7,591 nucleotides of DNA from Gammaproteobacteria bacterium. Lineage in GTDB: Bacteria > Pseudomonadota > Gammaproteobacteria > Arenicellales > Poriferihabitantaceae. Location of the stretch: assembly GCA_020027415.1 (NCBI GenBank), contig JAHRAW010000144.1, positions 1 to 7,591 of the forward strand. The letters are read 5' to 3'. This document shows, one piece after another, positions 6,210 through 7,591 of this stretch. The notes under the pieces were generated by a model. That model ran no database searches. It was not told the origin of the DNA and was given only the letters and a program-made list of their open reading frames with translations. The position numbers and the translations under genes were made by a program. Each line of letters begins with the position of its first letter. The first letter of the stretch is position 1.

Positions 6210-7214
6210 TTACTGCAAAGTAAAATCAAAATTGCGGCGCGCCAAGGCCAATTGGCTTACCACTAAGGTTTGGGAAATTACGCCGCCCAATTGCTTGGCA
6301 AAGCGATTGAGCAACCGCGGCGCTTCGGTGTAGTCAACGATTCGCTTGGCGCCGATGACCTCGCGCGCCACCTTTTCCAGACCGCCGAATTGGTCTATCA
6401 AGCCGAGTTCCCGGGCTTGCTCGCCGCTCCAGAACAAACCGCTGAACAGGTCTTCGTTTTCGGCAAGGCGCGCGCCGCGCCCGAGTTTAACCGCGGCGAT
6501 GAATTGTTGGTGAATCTGGCGCAGCACGGTTTCAACATGCCGGGTCTGCGTCGCGTCTTGCGGTAAAAACGGATCCAGGATGGCTTTGTTGTCGCCGGCG
6601 GTCAGCAGGCGCCGCTCAATGCCGAGTTTGTGCAACGACTCAACGAATCCGAAGCCGTCCAGGCGCACGCCAATGGAGCCGACCAGGCTGGCGCGATTGG
6701 CGTAAATTTGATCGGCGGCAACCGCCACATAGTAGCCGCCCGAAGTGCAAATATCCGCGATCACCGCATACAACGGTTTTTGCGGGTATTGCTTTTTCAG
6801 CAGACCAATTTGTCGGTTGATTTCAGCCGCTTGCACCGGCGAGCCGCCGGGGCTGTTGATGCGCAAGACTACGCCGCGGGCGTGTTGTGCCGCAAAAGCC
6901 CGCCGCAAACTGCGATTGATTTGGTCGGCATTTTCGGCCTCAGACGCGATGACACCGTTGATATCAACCAACGCGGTATGCGGCAACCGCGACCATGGGT
7001 CGGTCGGCGGGTAGTGCCATAAAACCGCCGCGATTAAGCACAGCACCGCCACAAATTTGCCCAGCCGCCAGCGCCGCGCCGATTTTTTCTCTTTCAGGTA
7101 ATCCTGCGCCAAGCGCGCAATTATCCGGTTGTTTTCGGCGCGTACTTTGTTGGCTGCCGCCAACGCCGCGCCAAGCCCGCCAGTCTGCTGCGGTGGTTTT
7201 TTGCTACCAAACAT
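6210..7214 (-). CDS. sppA: Signal peptide peptidase SppA, short form (S49 family serine peptidase)
   Basis: This 334-residue membrane-bound serine peptidase degrades cleaved signal peptides and misfolded membrane peptides at the outer face of the inner membrane. A basic cytoplasmic tail of about 50 residues leads into one transmembrane helix at about 52-68; the protease domain follows. Visible landmarks are the oxyanion-loop motif RINSPGGSP at 118-126, nucleophile S158 in CTSGGYY, GSIGV at 179-183, and general base K210 in AGDNKAILDPF. The Ser-to-Lys distance of 52 equals that of B. subtilis SppA (S147-K199), indicating the half-size form that assembles as an oligomer, not the double-length E. 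coli 67K form. The FSGLFWSGEQARELGLID stretch is typical of the family and close to pseudomonad homologues. The start at 7214 gives a complete domain. Only a weak GGAT lies about 8-11 bases upstream. It is the first gene of the leftward group, with the decarboxylase 37 bp downstream. Confidence 0.94.
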   Translation of the reverse strand: MFGSKKPPQQTGGLGAALAAANKVRAENNRIIARLAQDYLKEKKSARRWRLGKFVAVLCLIAAVLWHYPPTDPWSRLPHTALVDINGVIASEAENADQINRSLRRAFAAQHARGVVLRINSPGGSPVQAAEINRQIGLLKKQYPQKPLYAVIADICTSGGYYVAVAADQIYANRASLVGSIGVRLDGFGFVESLHKLGIERRLLTAGDNKAILDPFLPQDATQTRHVETVLRQIHQQFIAAVKLGRGARLAENEDLFSGLFWSGEQARELGLIDQFGGLEKVAREVIGAKRIVDYTEAPRLLNRFAKQLGGVISQTLVVSQLALARRNFDFTLQ

Positions 7215-7591
7215 TTTTTTATCCGTTCGTTTGCAGTGATGGAAATGGACAATTTAATTTAGTTATGGAGTGTAATACCGACCTTGTATCACCACGATCT
7301 CAATGATGGATTTTCGCAGTTTCATTGCGGAGTTGGTGGAATGAAACGCGCGTTGTTCCCAAGCATGCGAAAACAGCAGTTTTTTAATCTCTTTGTTTTT
7401 TGATGAATCACCACGCCATATCCGCGTTGATTGGGAAGTTCGGCAAAACAACGATAGGCTTTCAGGCCGGAAAAACAAGTGGACTGAGTATACACATCGC
7501 ATTGCTCCAACATTTTTGTTGCGGGTGCTTGCCGGCGTGCCGCCATCCGATAACGAATAAACTTTGATGTATTGATCGCAAGTGCGCTGTC
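7215..7591. other. AT-richer right-edge region: sppA leader and unrecognised DNA
   Basis: This stretch of 377 bases holds no gene I recognise. By hand count it is about 44% GC, against about 60% in the adjoining genes, and its codon-position GC pattern is lost. The part next to sppA (7215-7300) must contain its leader and probably its promoter, but no convincing -35/-10 pair stands out; TATTAC read on the minus strand near 7272-7277 is the best, weak, -10. The remainder could be an ordinary intergenic region or the eroded end of a mobile element. No terminal inverted repeats, direct repeats or tRNA-like arms were visible. Confidence 0.6.
7322..7591 (-). pseudogene. Unrecognised partial reading frame, possibly a gene remnant
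   Basis: On the minus strand one frame is open from the window edge to a TGA at 7322-7324, giving 89 residues with an internal ATG at 7546. It contains FSGLKAYRCFAELPNQRGYGVV, followed by a basic segment (HQKTKRLKN) and a Pro-rich end. The GLKAY...GYGVV pattern is faintly like the C-terminal catalytic part of IS1595/ISXO2-type transposases, but I see no assured DDE residues and do not claim the match. An overlapping minus-strand frame (7263-7502) is equally open and equally unconvincing, so this may be chance or a frameshifted relic. No ribosome-binding site supports the internal ATG. Confidence 0.2.

Noticed and set aside
6173..6229. TTG start for the decarboxylase at 6229
   Set aside because: It would overlap the sppA end by 20 bp and add a basic stretch not seen in the family. 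No ribosome-binding site favours it over the ATG at 6172.

Overview
The window carries six recognisable genes on GC-rich chromosomal DNA. The short right-hand end is less GC-rich and has no gene that I can recognise. The mix of genes suggests a proteobacterium, most likely a gammaproteobacterium: a YfcG-like glutathione S-transferase, a proteobacterial-style short SppA and a pyruvate kinase. This rests on protein resemblance by eye, and I cannot name a genus. No rRNA, tRNA, CRISPR array, phage gene or intact insertion sequence is visible.

Layout, left to right. (1) 1-579 (+): the end of a Nu-class (YfcG-like) glutathione S-transferase whose N-terminus lies outside the window. (2) 522-1676 (-): a membrane-anchored calcineurin-type metallophosphoesterase, convergent with the GST and overlapping its 3' end by 58 bp. 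(3) 1677-1797: a divergent promoter region with a perfect TATAAT. (4) 1798-3231 (+): a complete pyruvate kinase. (5) 3289-7214 (-): three codirectional genes, transcribed in the order sppA (membrane S49 peptidase), a group II PLP-dependent decarboxylase, then an MFS transporter. Gaps of 37 and 85 bp allow an operon. (6) 7215-7591: about 44% GC by hand count, against about 60% in the genes. It holds the sppA leader and an unrecognised, possibly decayed reading frame running off the right edge.

How the genes may work together. Pyruvate kinase, the GST and the metallophosphoesterase look like independent housekeeping or redox functions. The decarboxylase and MFS transporter are the only plausible functional pair: the enzyme would make an amine from an amino acid, and the transporter could import the substrate or export the product. 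This is inference from position only.

I found no convincing new multi-gene system. The points most worth a second look are a perfect 18-bp in-frame tandem duplication in the metallophosphoesterase, the decarboxylase-transporter pair with a diverged substrate pocket, the lack of clear Shine-Dalgarno sequences before all five visible starts, and the compositionally different right edge.
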